Shown: positions 27,437 to 34,710 of the stretch, piece after piece | How the letters are laid out: every line of letters begins with the position of its first letter | Numbering within the stretch: position 1 is the stretch's first letter | Assembly (NCBI GenBank): GCA_002416505.1 | Contig: DIAM01000015.1 | Coordinates: 30,320-94,319, forward strand | DNA from: Gammaproteobacteria bacterium UBA5078 | GTDB lineage: Bacteria > Pseudomonadota > Gammaproteobacteria > Pseudomonadales > Pseudohongiellaceae | Direction: 5' to 3' | Length of the DNA: 64,000 nucleotides | Notes under the pieces: generated by a model | The model's input: the letters and a program-made list of their open reading frames with translations, nothing else | What the model was told of the DNA's origin: nothing | Databases searched by the model: none | Made by a program: the position numbers and the translations under genes

Positions 27437-28843
27437 TTACTCTGACCCCTTTGATGGATCCGTCAGCTCGGAGAACTTGCTGGCCATCGTCGGGTTGCCC
27501 TTGGTCAGCTTCTTGATCGTCACGTCTTGGGCCTTGTCGTTGGCAAGGCGCAGGTTGCGGTCGGTGCCCAGCAGCGCCTCTCGGGTCTTCTGCAGATGAT
27601 CGATGGACTTGTCGATCTCGTCTATCGCGGTCTTGAACTTACGCGATGCGAGCTCGTAGTTGCGCCCGAATCCGGACTTGAATGTCTCCAGCTCGTTCTC
27701 GAAATTGGTGATGTCGATGTTCTGCGATTTGACGAGGGCGAGTTCCGACTTGTATTGCAGTGAGTTGATCGCGGCGTTGCGCAGCAGCGTGATGATCGGC
27801 ACGAAGAACTGCGGGCGCACCACATACATCTTAGGGTAGCGATGGGAGACGTCCACGATTCCCGAGTTATACAGCTCGCTGTCCGGCTCGAGCAGGGAGA
27901 CCAGTATCGCGTATTCGCACTGTTTCTCGTTGCGATCCTTGTCCAGCTCCTTCAGGAAATCCTCGTTCTTCTTCTTGGTCGCCGTGGTGTCGTTCTCGTT
28001 CTTCATCTCGAACATGATCGAGACGATCTCGGTGTCCGCCTCGTCCCGATCGCGGAAGATGTAGTCGCCCTTGCTCCCGCCTCGCGCATCGTTGTCCTTC
28101 TCGAAATAGGCCCTAGGAAAGGCCATCGAGCGGATGCGGTTGAACTCGACCTCGCAGTGTTGCTCGAGCGTTTCTCCCACCATCTTGGTAGACAGGCGTG
28201 CCTTCATGTCGCGGAGCCGCTCGATCTCGTCCTCGCGATCCTTGATGCGCGTCTCGTACTTATCCTTGAGAGACTTCTCCTCGAGTTTCTTCTCCAGCTC
28301 CGCGCGCGCGAGGCTGTTCTTGAGCTCGTCGCGCTCCTTCTCGACTGAGCCGAGCGCCTCGCTGATCGCGAGCCTTCGCGCCACCTCATTCGCGTCGAGC
28401 ATGGCCTTCAGGTGTTGAATCTCCGCGTCCTTCTTGGCGGCGGCCTCCTGCAGTTCCTTGGAGAGTTTCAGCTCCGCGAGCGCGGAGGCAGAATGCTTAT
28501 CGTGCTTGGCCTGTTTGAGTTCGTTGGCCAGCGCGTCGCGCTCCTTCTCCACGGCGCTCAGTGCCTCGGCCACCGCCATCTTGCGCGCCGCCTCGCCTGC
28601 TTCGAGCCTAGCCTTCAACTCCTGAATCTCGGCCTCCTGTTTCGCGGCGGCCCTGTGCATCTCGTCGCTGGCCTTGCTCGTGGCAAGCTCCACGGCATTT
28701 TGCTTATCTTTCTCGGCCAGCTCGAGCCGCTCGTGCAGCTGTTGATCGAAATCGCTGTCGCGAACCTGTTTCAGAATGTTCGCGTACCCGGCCTCGTCGA
28801 TCTTGAAGGCTTTCCCGCAGTGCGGGCAGATGATTTCGTGCAC
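27437..28843 (-). CDS. DUF2130 coiled-coil protein
   Basis: 468 residues. An N-terminal ICPHCGKAF knuckle (one CxxC) is followed by a long charged coiled coil, about residues 30-215. The C-terminal DUF2130 domain (about 220-440) includes FEMKNENDTTATKKKNEDFL and the KCEYAILVSLLE-like core (here QCEYAILVSLLEPDSELY); in outline it resembles a restriction-type fold. The coil contains an internal duplication: AAKQEAEIQELKARLEAGEA and AAKKDAEIQHLKAMLDANEV both lead into ARxLAxxEALxSVEKERDxL. The cellular role of the family is not established. It stands alone; no partner gene is evident. Confidence 0.85.
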   Translation of the reverse strand: MHEIICPHCGKAFKIDEAGYANILKQVRDSDFDQQLHERLELAEKDKQNAVELATSKASDEMHRAAAKQEAEIQELKARLEAGEAARKMAVAEALSAVEKERDALANELKQAKHDKHSASALAELKLSKELQEAAAKKDAEIQHLKAMLDANEVARRLAISEALGSVEKERDELKNSLARAELEKKLEEKSLKDKYETRIKDREDEIERLRDMKARLSTKMVGETLEQHCEVEFNRIRSMAFPRAYFEKDNDARGGSKGDYIFRDRDEADTEIVSIMFEMKNENDTTATKKKNEDFLKELDKDRNEKQCEYAILVSLLEPDSELYNSGIVDVSHRYPKMYVVRPQFFVPIITLLRNAAINSLQYKSELALVKSQNIDITNFENELETFKSGFGRNYELASRKFKTAIDEIDKSIDHLQKTREALLGTDRNLRLANDKAQDVTIKKLTKGNPTMASKFSELTDPSKGSE

Positions 28844-28933
28844 TAATTATTCTCCTGGTTTCGCAAGCGAAGAGCGTTGTGGTGCTTGAGCTTGAATCTG
28901 TTTGCGGAAATCGACGGCCGTGAACCGTCGCCA

Positions 28934-29917
28934 TTAAGGCGCGTCGCCGATCGCGATCACGACGGCGCCATTGCGCTGCTCCGTCTCGACTCGGCTATGG
29001 GCCTGCGCCGCCTGCTCCATTGTATAGACCCGATCGACGATGGAGCGAACTTTTCCTGCCTCGATCATCTGTTTGAGAGTCGTTAGCTCCTCTCTTGTCT
29101 CCCCCGCGAACGCGAATATGGCCGTCTTGTCGCTGAAGCGGCTCGTCAGCACCGAGCGCAGCATAACCGCTAGGCGCGGGTTGCCGTTTAGATAGCGCCC
29201 GTGGGGGTTGAGCGCCGCGATGGCGGCCGAATAGGATGTATGAGGCACCATATTGAATATCACGTCGTACTTGCGGCCAGTGGCGAGGCAATCTTGCTTG
29301 GCGTAGTCGATGAAGTGGTCGGCGCCGATGCTGTACAAGAACTGTTCCTTGATGGCGCTATCGACCGCGGTCACCTGCGCTCCCATCGCCTTGGCGATCT
29401 GCACCGCATGCGCGCCAATGCTTGCGCCGGCGCCGTTGATCAACACCTTCTGGCCTGGCTGGATGTTCGCACGACTGAGGAAATGCAAGGCGTTAAGCCC
29501 CCCCAGGGGCACCGCCGCGGCCTGCGCAAAGCTCATGTTGCGTGGTTTAGCGACCATGGTGTAACTCTGCGGTAACGCCACATACTCGCCGTAGGCACCG
29601 AAGCGGATCCCGGCGCTGCCGAAGACCTGCTCGCCTACTGAGAACTGGGTAACGTCTTTGCCTAGCGCCACGACTTCCCCCGCGAAGTAGCCGCCGAGCA
29701 CCTGCCGTCGTGGCCTAGTGATGCCGATCGCGATGCGCAGCGGCAGCCAGAACCATTTGACCGCATAGGAGAAGCTGCGCAGTTCACAGTCCGACTTGGT
29801 CGCCTCCGCGGCCTGCACCTTGATGAGGACCTCATCGTCCCGTGGCGTAGGCTTCGGGATGTCTCTAAGCTGCAGGACCTCGGGCGGGCCGTAGTGTGAG
29901 TAGGTGATCGCTTTCAT
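28934..29917 (-). CDS. MDR-superfamily NAD(P)H-dependent quinone oxidoreductase/dehydrogenase
   Basis: 327 residues from the ATG at 29917 (a TTG six bases upstream is less likely). The GroES-like domain begins MKAITYSHYGPPEVLQLRDI. It lacks the Cys-rich structural-zinc loop of alcohol dehydrogenases, pointing to the zinc-independent quinone reductase branch. The Rossmann domain carries INGAGASIGAHAVQIAKAMGAQVTAV, and the AHSRVETEQRNGAVVIAI ending is typical. The cytoplasmic substrate is unknown. It is preceded on the same strand by msrA and followed by the DUF2130 gene; nothing in the spacing proves an operon. Confidence 0.88.
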   Translation of the reverse strand: MKAITYSHYGPPEVLQLRDIPKPTPRDDEVLIKVQAAEATKSDCELRSFSYAVKWFWLPLRIAIGITRPRRQVLGGYFAGEVVALGKDVTQFSVGEQVFGSAGIRFGAYGEYVALPQSYTMVAKPRNMSFAQAAAVPLGGLNALHFLSRANIQPGQKVLINGAGASIGAHAVQIAKAMGAQVTAVDSAIKEQFLYSIGADHFIDYAKQDCLATGRKYDVIFNMVPHTSYSAAIAALNPHGRYLNGNPRLAVMLRSVLTSRFSDKTAIFAFAGETREELTTLKQMIEAGKVRSIVDRVYTMEQAAQAHSRVETEQRNGAVVIAIGDAP

Positions 29918-29995
29918 GGCCAAAAAACCTGTGCGTCGAATTAAACTCGGGAAACAGGGGCAAAGAAAGATTGGAACTGATTTTGCCCCGCCTTA

Positions 29996-30589
29996 TCAGT
30001 GAGTCACTCTATCGCCCCAGATCTGTTCTAGGCGCTGGTCACGACCACAGCCCCAGCGATAGGCCTGATAGCGTAGCGGGCTGTTCTTGTAGTAGTCCTG
30101 ATGATAACTTTCCAGGCCCTTGATGGGGTAGAAAACCGTTGCGTTCAAAATAGGCGTGACGACCTTGCTGTTTGGGAATTGCGCCTCGACATCGTCTTTG
30201 GTCTGCTGCGCAATCAAGCGCTCCTCTTCGTTCGCCACGAAGATTGCGCTTAGGTAACTCGGCCCCTTGTCGCAGAACTGCCCGCTGCCGTCGAAGGGGT
30301 CGATGTTGACCCAGAAATGATCTAGCAACTCCCTATAACTCACCCTGTCGGGGTCATAGGTGATCTCGACGGCCTCGTAGTGACCCTCATGATTGCCATT
30401 ATAGGTCGGGTTGGCTGCGGTTCCGCCCGTGAACCCCGAGATCACGTCGATGACTCCCTCGAGCTTCTCGAAGTCCGCCTCCATGCACCAGAAGCAGCCT
30501 CCGGCCAGGATTGTCTTCTCCTCTGCTGCATGAGAGACAAACGAGCTTAAGCTCGCTGCTAAAAGTATGAGTGCTAATATATTTTTCAT
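29996..30589 (-). CDS. msrA: Peptide methionine-(S)-S-oxide reductase MsrA, exported form
   Basis: 197 residues. A Sec signal peptide (MKNILALILLAASLSSFVSHA) is followed by the MsrA core GGCFWCMEADFEKLEGV, with catalytic Cys32 and the conserved Phe-Trp. The substrate pocket motif YDPDRVSYRELLDHFW and the AIFVANEEERL and YHQDYYKNSP motifs are also present. The signal peptide predicts periplasmic repair of oxidised methionine. The start overlaps the stop of the GNAT gene by four bases, so the two are probably co-transcribed. Confidence 0.95.
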   Translation of the reverse strand: MKNILALILLAASLSSFVSHAAEEKTILAGGCFWCMEADFEKLEGVIDVISGFTGGTAANPTYNGNHEGHYEAVEITYDPDRVSYRELLDHFWVNIDPFDGSGQFCDKGPSYLSAIFVANEEERLIAQQTKDDVEAQFPNSKVVTPILNATVFYPIKGLESYHQDYYKNSPLRYQAYRWGCGRDQRLEQIWGDRVTH

Positions 30590-31044
30590 AGATTCCTCTC
30601 CATCGTAAAATTGCTTAAAGCTATGCCGCGAATTAGAACACAGTTCTCTTTCACAACCTTGAAGCCATGTTTCTCAAAGAACGGCCTCGCAGTAATGCTG
30701 ACGTTTGAATAGGCTTTCTCAGCATCTATTCTCCGTGTCAAAAGCCTGCTCATCAGAGCCTTGCCAACACCCTTGGATTGAAAGTTTCCACTTACAAAAA
30801 AGTGGTCGATGTAGCCGTCTTTCTGGATATCGGCATAGCCGACGACTTCTCCGTCTAATACAGCCACAAAAGGCTCGATAGCATCGATTCTCTGCTTCCA
30901 CTTCGCATGGTCATACTGCGCAGGCGCCCAAGCCTTGATCTGCTCTTCGGAGTAATCCTTGCTGCATATCTGAGTAATAGCGCTTCGAAATATGTCGAAG
31001 AGCTCTTTCTCTATTCCTTGATAGTACGGGTTTATAGTCAGCAT
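30586..31044 (-). CDS. GNAT-family N-acetyltransferase
   Basis: The protein is 152 residues from the ATG at 31044. The reading frame continues upstream to 31152, but the extra 36 residues are not acetyltransferase-like and I exclude them. The fold is clear: FVAVLDGEVVGYADIQKDGYIDHFFV (beta4 with its turn), then the acetyl-CoA loop SGNFQSKGVGKALMSRLL (Q/R-x-x-G-x-G/A) and ITARPFFEKHGFKVV. It resembles the YafP-type branch, whose substrates are not defined here. Its 3' end overlaps msrA. No good Shine-Dalgarno is visible before 31044, so the start is uncertain. Confidence 0.8.
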   Translation of the reverse strand: MLTINPYYQGIEKELFDIFRSAITQICSKDYSEEQIKAWAPAQYDHAKWKQRIDAIEPFVAVLDGEVVGYADIQKDGYIDHFFVSGNFQSKGVGKALMSRLLTRRIDAEKAYSNVSITARPFFEKHGFKVVKENCVLIRGIALSNFTMERNL

Positions 31045-31306
31045 AGAAATATTTGGGGTAAGTGTAAAATTTTTAGTTTTGTACTGGGATTCTTTTTTCC
31101 TGCCGTAGGCAGCATCGCGTTCGTAGACTAGCGATAGACATGAATTTGGCATTCGCTACCGTGCGACCATAGACCCAGCCCTGGGGGCTCGACGCCAGCA
31201 TCCGAGCGCCATGGATGGCGGGAGTGTCGAGAATGCAGGAGCAATTCACCGGCCATGCTGTCGACGCTACACAGTAGCGAACACCAAACTCATGTCCTCA
31301 GATTAA

Positions 31307-31337
31307 GTGGGACAGCAATGACTCTGAGCCTATTTAT
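31307..31337 (-). repeat. REP-like half-element, copy 1
   Basis: A 31-base sequence (GTGGGACAGCAATGACTCTG plus an A/T-rich end) matches the right arm of the hairpin element at 32302-32332 at about 24 of 31 positions. It overlaps the stop codon of the 118-residue membrane protein. The left arm is missing. Confidence 0.55.
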
Positions 31338-31690
31338 TCCGTTGTTGGGCTGTTTGTATTCCTAATATCGAGCATGAACTTGAGCGCGCCGAAAATACCC
31401 ACAAGTTCCGCCAAGGCGATCACGGGGCCTAGCCAGTACTCGATAGAGTCACTCGAACTTTCACCGAAACTGATTGCAGCGGCGAAGAAGCTATAAGAGC
31501 CGAATACGAGGCCTAATGCGAAGACTACGAACAGGGAGGTTATTATCCAAACTTGTGATTTCGACAGCTTCGAGCCCACCATATAGGCGCCAATCAAGTA
31601 CCCACTTACAACCGTGAAGTATAGAGCCATCGCGGTCATGCCATAGCCTACGAGGCTAAAAGTTAAATCTGCAGCTTCATACTCTGTCAT
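31334..31690 (-). CDS. Small hypothetical membrane protein (three helices)
   Basis: A 118-residue protein with three strongly hydrophobic segments: SLVGYGMTAMALYFTVVSGYLIGAYM, VWIITSLFVVFALGLVFGSYSFFAAA and the weaker YWLGPVIALAELVGIFGALKFML. No family is recognised. The start has a GGAGAACGAG Shine-Dalgarno. Its stop codon is embedded in a REP-like repeat. It is flanked by a pseudogene upstream and an empty ~290-base stretch downstream, inside the accessory region. Expect an inner-membrane protein of unknown role. Confidence 0.65.
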   Translation of the reverse strand: MTEYEAADLTFSLVGYGMTAMALYFTVVSGYLIGAYMVGSKLSKSQVWIITSLFVVFALGLVFGSYSFFAAAISFGESSSDSIEYWLGPVIALAELVGIFGALKFMLDIRNTNSPTTE

Positions 31691-31770
31691 CTCGTTCTCC
31701 GTCGCTTTTTATTATTGTTGAGCTAAGCCCCCGGCTACCGGATAGCCAATGCTAACTGGTCGCCCACATG

Positions 31771-32259
31771 CTATCCGTGCCTGTGGTTATTCTTATACAT
31801 CGTCTTCTTGCCTGCATGGCGATTAAACAAGGCCTCGTGTGAAGATTTAGAGAATGCGTCGTCTCTGTGCGCATATTGCCGTAGCCACTCTATCAGCATG
31901 TCTAGATTGGCGTCTTGAGCGTCCTTAGAGTCGTATTTATGGGGCTCCTACCGGCGAATCTTGGTGTTGGAGACGCATGCCTCGATCGTCAGATTCAAGA
32001 ATATGATCTCGCTAGACTCGGGCAGGACCATTTCTAGTAGATCCGAGTAACAGCCCTCTATCACCCAGGCTCGATTGGCCTGAATGAATGCCCGAATCTC
32101 TTCTCTGGACTCATCTAGGGGTTATCTCATGGGCGGTGACACCGGCTGCCATGCAACCGTATCCAGGTCGAAATGCGGCAGGCCCTCTGCTGCAGACAAT
32201 TGTCTGGTGAGAGTGGACTTCCCTGCGCCGGAGTTTCCAAATATTACTATTCTCTTCAA
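31771..32259 (-). pseudogene. AAA/adenylate-kinase-like P-loop protein, broken by two stop codons
   Basis: Reading through two in-frame stops gives a ~162-residue P-loop protein. It begins at a TTG with an AGGAGAT ribosome-binding site: LKRIVIFGNSGAGKSTLTRQL (Walker A), HFDLDTVAWQPVSPPMR, stop (TAA), PLDESREEIRAFIQ, WVIEGCYSDLLEMVLPES, IIFLNLTIEACVSNTKIRR, stop (TAG), EPHKYDSKDAQDANLDMLIEWLRQY and an unremarkable end. No frame change is needed. In intact relatives the first stop is a Lys-type position (AAA to TAA) and the second a conserved Trp before EPHKY (TGG to TAG). The family is small AAA ATPases related to shikimate/adenylate kinases and topology-modulation proteins. Two nonsense mutations at such positions mean a dead gene unless stops are read through. 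Confidence 0.85.
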
Positions 32260-32279
32260 ATCTATCTCCTTGCGAATAA

Positions 32280-32332
32280 TTGGAGTCAGAGTCATTACTA
32301 TCTGGGGCAGCTATGACACTGACCCCATTTAT
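32280..32332. repeat. REP-like imperfect hairpin element, copy 2
   Basis: TGGAGTCAGAGTCATTACT on the left is the inverse complement, with few mismatches, of AGCTATGACACTGACCCCA on the right, giving a ~20-base imperfect hairpin. It lies just after the DUF3010 stop codon and before the pseudogene start. The right arm recurs at 31307-31337. GGGGTCAGTGTCAT-type arms are familiar from REP/RAYT-associated repeats of gammaproteobacteria. Confidence 0.6.
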
Positions 32333-32340
32333 CGTTTCAC

Positions 32341-32778
32341 TTAAGAGGCAGAATTAACCAGGCTGTGCGCGGCGACCGCCACCGTAAATGCGCCTTCCTG
32401 AAACACTTTTAGGCCCGTATCAGAGAATTTTAAGGGCAAAGGATTCTCCTTGAGAGCGGATTTGATCGTCGCCGGAGAAAGTACGAGCACATCCAGAGTC
32501 GAGATAAGTTGAATGGCAGCTTCCAGCTTAAAGCTAACTGCCCCGCCGGCGAACTTACCCTTCGTCTGACGCTCGCGTATAGCGACTGTAGAAACCTTGT
32601 AATCCGCCATCAGCTTGGCAAATGAGAATTGAAATTGCTGAAGATCTTCTCGGCTATGCTCTTTAGGCAACTCCAGCTTGCGCGCTCGGCAATCTGGCAA
32701 GGTAAATTGTTGTCCTTCCTGTTCAAGCAAGCAGATAACAGCATCATTGCCCACCAAATCTACGCCACAAACTCTCAT
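32341..32778 (-). CDS. DUF3010 family protein
   Basis: A 145-residue protein starting MRVCGVDLVGNDAVICLL. It has the family's LPDCRARKLELPK, REDLQQFQFSFAKLM, VAIRERQTKGKFAGGAVSFKLEAAIQL and LKFSDTGLKVFQEGAF blocks. I recognise this as DUF3010, a conserved marine gammaproteobacterial family whose N-terminal xxGxDxxGxxxxxC pattern looks like a RNase H/actin-like phosphate-handling fold. Its function is not known. It lies at the edge of the accessory island, downstream of a probable attC site, with a REP-like hairpin directly after its stop. Confidence 0.82.
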   Translation of the reverse strand: MRVCGVDLVGNDAVICLLEQEGQQFTLPDCRARKLELPKEHSREDLQQFQFSFAKLMADYKVSTVAIRERQTKGKFAGGAVSFKLEAAIQLISTLDVLVLSPATIKSALKENPLPLKFSDTGLKVFQEGAFTVAVAAHSLVNSAS

Positions 32779-32988
32779 CTTTATCCTCTGGTCGAGACTA
32801 AGCGACCATAATTAGTACTTATAAACAATTTCGCTATTTTACGGCAGGAATAGGCGCTAAGGCTACTAGTTCAAAAGGCCAGAGCTGTGAACGAGTAGGG
32901 CGGGGCAGTGGTGAGTGGCCTTACTATTGATCGCACAACAGTGTCATTATCGAAGCGACGAGAACGTTCAAAGCTCTAACATAGTCGT

Positions 32989-33085
32989 TGCTAACGCCCA
33001 GCTCACCGAATAAATTTTTGATGGCGGGTTTTTTTTGTGAAAAAAGGAGCAAGGAAATTCTGTCCGGTGGAGCTAATTGTCAGGC
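32989..33085 (+). repeat. Probable integron attC site (attC-1)
   Basis: R'' TGCTAAC, spacer GCCC, L'' AGCTCACCG; the far arm reads CGGTGGAGCT (L' with one extra G, as in attC extrahelical bases), spacer AATT and R' GTCAGGC (one change from GTTRRRY). The total of 97 bases, with arms that pair and a non-conserved centre, fits attC architecture. R' lies three bases before the stop of the antisense GFA-family gene. Confidence 0.58.
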
Positions 33086-33087
33086 AT

Positions 33088-33507
33088 TTAAGCACCTGCC
33101 TTAGGAGGTAAAATTTCAAACTTAGGCACTCCTTCAGGGAACACCGCCCAACTTGGAGCTGAAGCCGTATAAATTGCCATTGCCGGTGCAAAGTCATTCG
33201 AATCATTAAGAGTGGACACGGCGACTGAATAAAAATTTCCTACCGTAACTTCTGCGCATATTGTAACCCCGCATTTTTCGCAGGATAGATAATTCATGTC
33301 TTTTCCTGAATCCCCCTTGCGAGTAAAGATAACGGGACTGCCACTAACGATTTTAAAATTATCTCTTGGAACCCATATCCCAAACCATTTATCCGAACCG
33401 GTTAGAATTTGGCATTCCTTGCAATAACAAAACAGCGAATTTATTGGTTCACCTGCGACAGAGTATTTTAAATTTCCACACCCGCAGCTACCATTTCTTA
33501 CTGACAT
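33088..33507 (-). CDS. GFA/CENP-V-type zinc-binding protein (cassette gene)
   Basis: 139 residues from the ATG at 33507; an in-frame extension to 33552 is not part of the domain. Zinc ligands of the GFA (glutathione-dependent formaldehyde-activating-like) fold are visible: NGSCGCGNLKYSV, FCYCKECQILTGS and LSCEKCGVTI, seven Cys in the usual CxC ... CxxC ... CxxC spacing. Substrates of most family members are unknown, and formaldehyde activation is not established for them. Oriented opposite to the cassette direction, with its stop adjacent to the R' box of attC-1. Confidence 0.8.
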   Translation of the reverse strand: MSVRNGSCGCGNLKYSVAGEPINSLFCYCKECQILTGSDKWFGIWVPRDNFKIVSGSPVIFTRKGDSGKDMNYLSCEKCGVTICAEVTVGNFYSVAVSTLNDSNDFAPAMAIYTASAPSWAVFPEGVPKFEILPPKAGA

Positions 33508-33529
33508 CTTGGCTCCTTGATAGATTCGA

Positions 33530-33578
33530 TTGATGCTTGACGCTCGCTGCAAGTACGCGCTTGCGCTTCACGTTACGA
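33530..33578 (+). repeat. Degenerate attC-like hairpin
   Basis: CTTGACG...CTGCAAG then CTTGCGC...GTTACGAG form two short imperfect arms about a TACGCG centre, between two antisense cassette genes. R' would be GTTACGA, two changes from consensus, eight bases before the stop of the next antisense gene. Weak on its own; included because its position repeats that of the better sites. Confidence 0.3.
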
Positions 33579-33585
33579 GCGCTTT

Positions 33586-33981
33586 TTATGCACTGACTTT
33601 CTTAACATACCACCGTATCGATTCAAGTATAGTGCTGAGATCACTCATAGGTATTCTTGCCTGACGTGAACTATCAACTGAACCATGAGGAGAAAGCTCT
33701 TGCGAATTCGGGAAATCGGACAGCGCCTCTTCGGTATTTTTCGTCTTTGACCAAATTGTCATCGTGTATCGTTCGCCCGTACGTAAACCAATAGACAACT
33801 TGTACGGGCCAAGATTAAAGCGAATGCCTTTCTTATTCTTTGTGAGCGTGTACTTTAAAGACAGCTTATCAAGTTCAGGTAAGACCTCCGTGAAAATTCT
33901 CTGGGAGCTCTTCTTTTCCACCGCTTCAGTAGCGGCTTTTACATCGGGATCATCTTCCCCTCTCGGTACTCCTTTCTCCAT
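33586..33981 (-). CDS. Hypothetical protein, 5' end overwritten by IS remnant
   Basis: The longest frame gives 131 residues. I do not recognise a family. The body (LPELDKLSLKYTLTKNKKG, FNLGPYKLSIGLRTGERYTMTIWSKT, ILESIRWYVKKV) looks like a compact alpha/beta protein. The first ~14 codons (MEKGVPRGEDDPD) are the IS3-family orfA sequence read in another frame, so the native start has probably been lost and the current start is fortuitous. It is either a truncated cassette gene or an accidental fusion. Antisense to the cassette direction; stop eight bases from a degenerate attC-like hairpin. Confidence 0.45.
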   Translation of the reverse strand: MEKGVPRGEDDPDVKAATEAVEKKSSQRIFTEVLPELDKLSLKYTLTKNKKGIRFNLGPYKLSIGLRTGERYTMTIWSKTKNTEEALSDFPNSQELSPHGSVDSSRQARIPMSDLSTILESIRWYVKKVSA

Positions 33982-34124
33982 CGGGAAAGCATAAACGGAT
34001 GGATGTCCAATGTCTTGGCAACATCCTGCACTTTGACATCCTCCAACTGGCTAAGCTCTACTGCTTTCACCTTAAATTCTTTGGTGTATTGCCACGTCCT
34101 TCTGGGTTGTGTGTATCTTGGCAT
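33939..34124 (-). pseudogene. IS3-family transposase OrfA remnant
   Basis: A 61-residue stub: RTWQYTKEFKVKAVELSQLE, VQDVAKTLDIHPFMLSRWRKEYREGK. This is the N-terminal helix-turn-helix and leucine-zipper start of IS3-family OrfA. It ends at a TAA where the neighbouring cassette gene begins; OrfB and the right end are absent. A start with a GAGGAGTC ribosome-binding site is intact. Confidence 0.8.
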
Positions 34125-34144
34125 CGATAGACTCCTCGTTAGGT

Positions 34145-34174
34145 TGAGGTGTCCGTTCTATCGGGTGAAGTTCA
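34145..34174. mobile_element. Likely IS3-family terminal inverted repeat (surviving end)
   Basis: Read on the minus strand, TGAACTTCACCCGATAGAAC opens a 30-base stretch ending in CACCTCA, 20 bases before orfA. TGAAC/CCCGAT/GGACA is the style of IS3-family ends. It abuts the half attC at 34175-34201. Confidence 0.5.
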
Positions 34175-34201
34175 GGGCTGTATTGACTGCGCTTGTTATG
34201 C
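34175..34201 (+). repeat. Half attC site, cut by the IS remnant
   Basis: A complete R' box GTTATGC (34195-34201) is preceded by a short right arm (GACTGCGCTT), but no matching left arm lies upstream, where the IS end begins. The stop codon of the antisense 117-residue gene lies inside this R' box. Confidence 0.5.
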
Positions 34202-34549
34202 GCGATCAACAATTAACCGCTCTAATTGAATAAAGAAATAATTAAGTTTGTCACTGTCACTTTGACCCTGAAAGGTTGGGTACTTAGGTTCATCAGCCTT
34301 GCCGTTAGTGCTTGCGGTATGTGTAATCTGAGTGTTTGAAAACACGCTAGCAATCAAACTCTCGATATCTATATTAAGGCCGCATCTTTGTCCCTGAATA
34401 GTTGAGCCGATAGTGACTTGCACGCAACCTGAGCCATCAAATTTCCCTAAACGGCTTGTCTTGAACCCGAGGGAACTAAGGTCAGAATTCGCTAAAACAG
34501 TAGTCCAACCCTCATTTTTCTTCAACTTAAAATCAGCTAGCTTAATCAC
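34196..34549 (-). CDS. Hypothetical cassette protein
   Basis: A 117-residue protein of unknown family. It begins MIKLADFKLKKNEGWTTVLA and contains two short beta-rich blocks (SGCVQVTIGSTIQGQRCGLNIDIE) and an Asn/Thr/Lys-rich low-complexity link (ITHTASTNGKADEPKYP); a helical end follows. No signal peptide or membrane segment. It fills a whole cassette of 471 bases between two R' boxes, in reverse orientation, with its TAA formed by bases of the upstream R' box. AT-richer than the core genes around the island. Confidence 0.6.
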   Translation of the reverse strand: MIKLADFKLKKNEGWTTVLANSDLSSLGFKTSRLGKFDGSGCVQVTIGSTIQGQRCGLNIDIESLIASVFSNTQITHTASTNGKADEPKYPTFQGQSDSDKLNYFFIQLERLIVDRA

Positions 34550-34570
34550 TGCGCGAACACCTCATTGAGT

Positions 34571-34672
34571 TCATAACGCCCTTGTTCTGGCGCCAAGGTG
34601 GCTTGGCGCGGTGGTTGCGCAAGCGAGCGCCGTGACAATTTACCTTGGTCGCTCAGCAACAGTTTGTTATCG
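34571..34672 (+). repeat. Integron attC site (attC-2)
   Basis: 102 bases. R'' TCATAAC and R' GTTATCG pair. Inner arms TGTTCTGGCGCCAA and TTGGTCGCTCAGCAACA pair with unpaired extra bases, as in attC L''/L' boxes. The outer ~25 bases on each side are almost identical to attC-3, while the centres differ, which is how cassettes from one integron look. G^TTATCG would be the recombination point. Confidence 0.85.
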
Positions 34673-34687
34673 TGGCTTGCCACCGAC

Positions 34688-34706
34688 GTATATGTTGGTA
34701 ATATAC
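34688..34706. promoter_or_regulatory. Putative BrnA operator/promoter
   Basis: GTATAT-N7-ATATAC is an inverted repeat five bases before the brnT start, overlapping an AT-rich -10-like region. Ribbon-helix-helix antitoxins of this kind usually bind such sites to repress their own operon. Confidence 0.4.
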
Positions 34707-34710
34707 ACAT

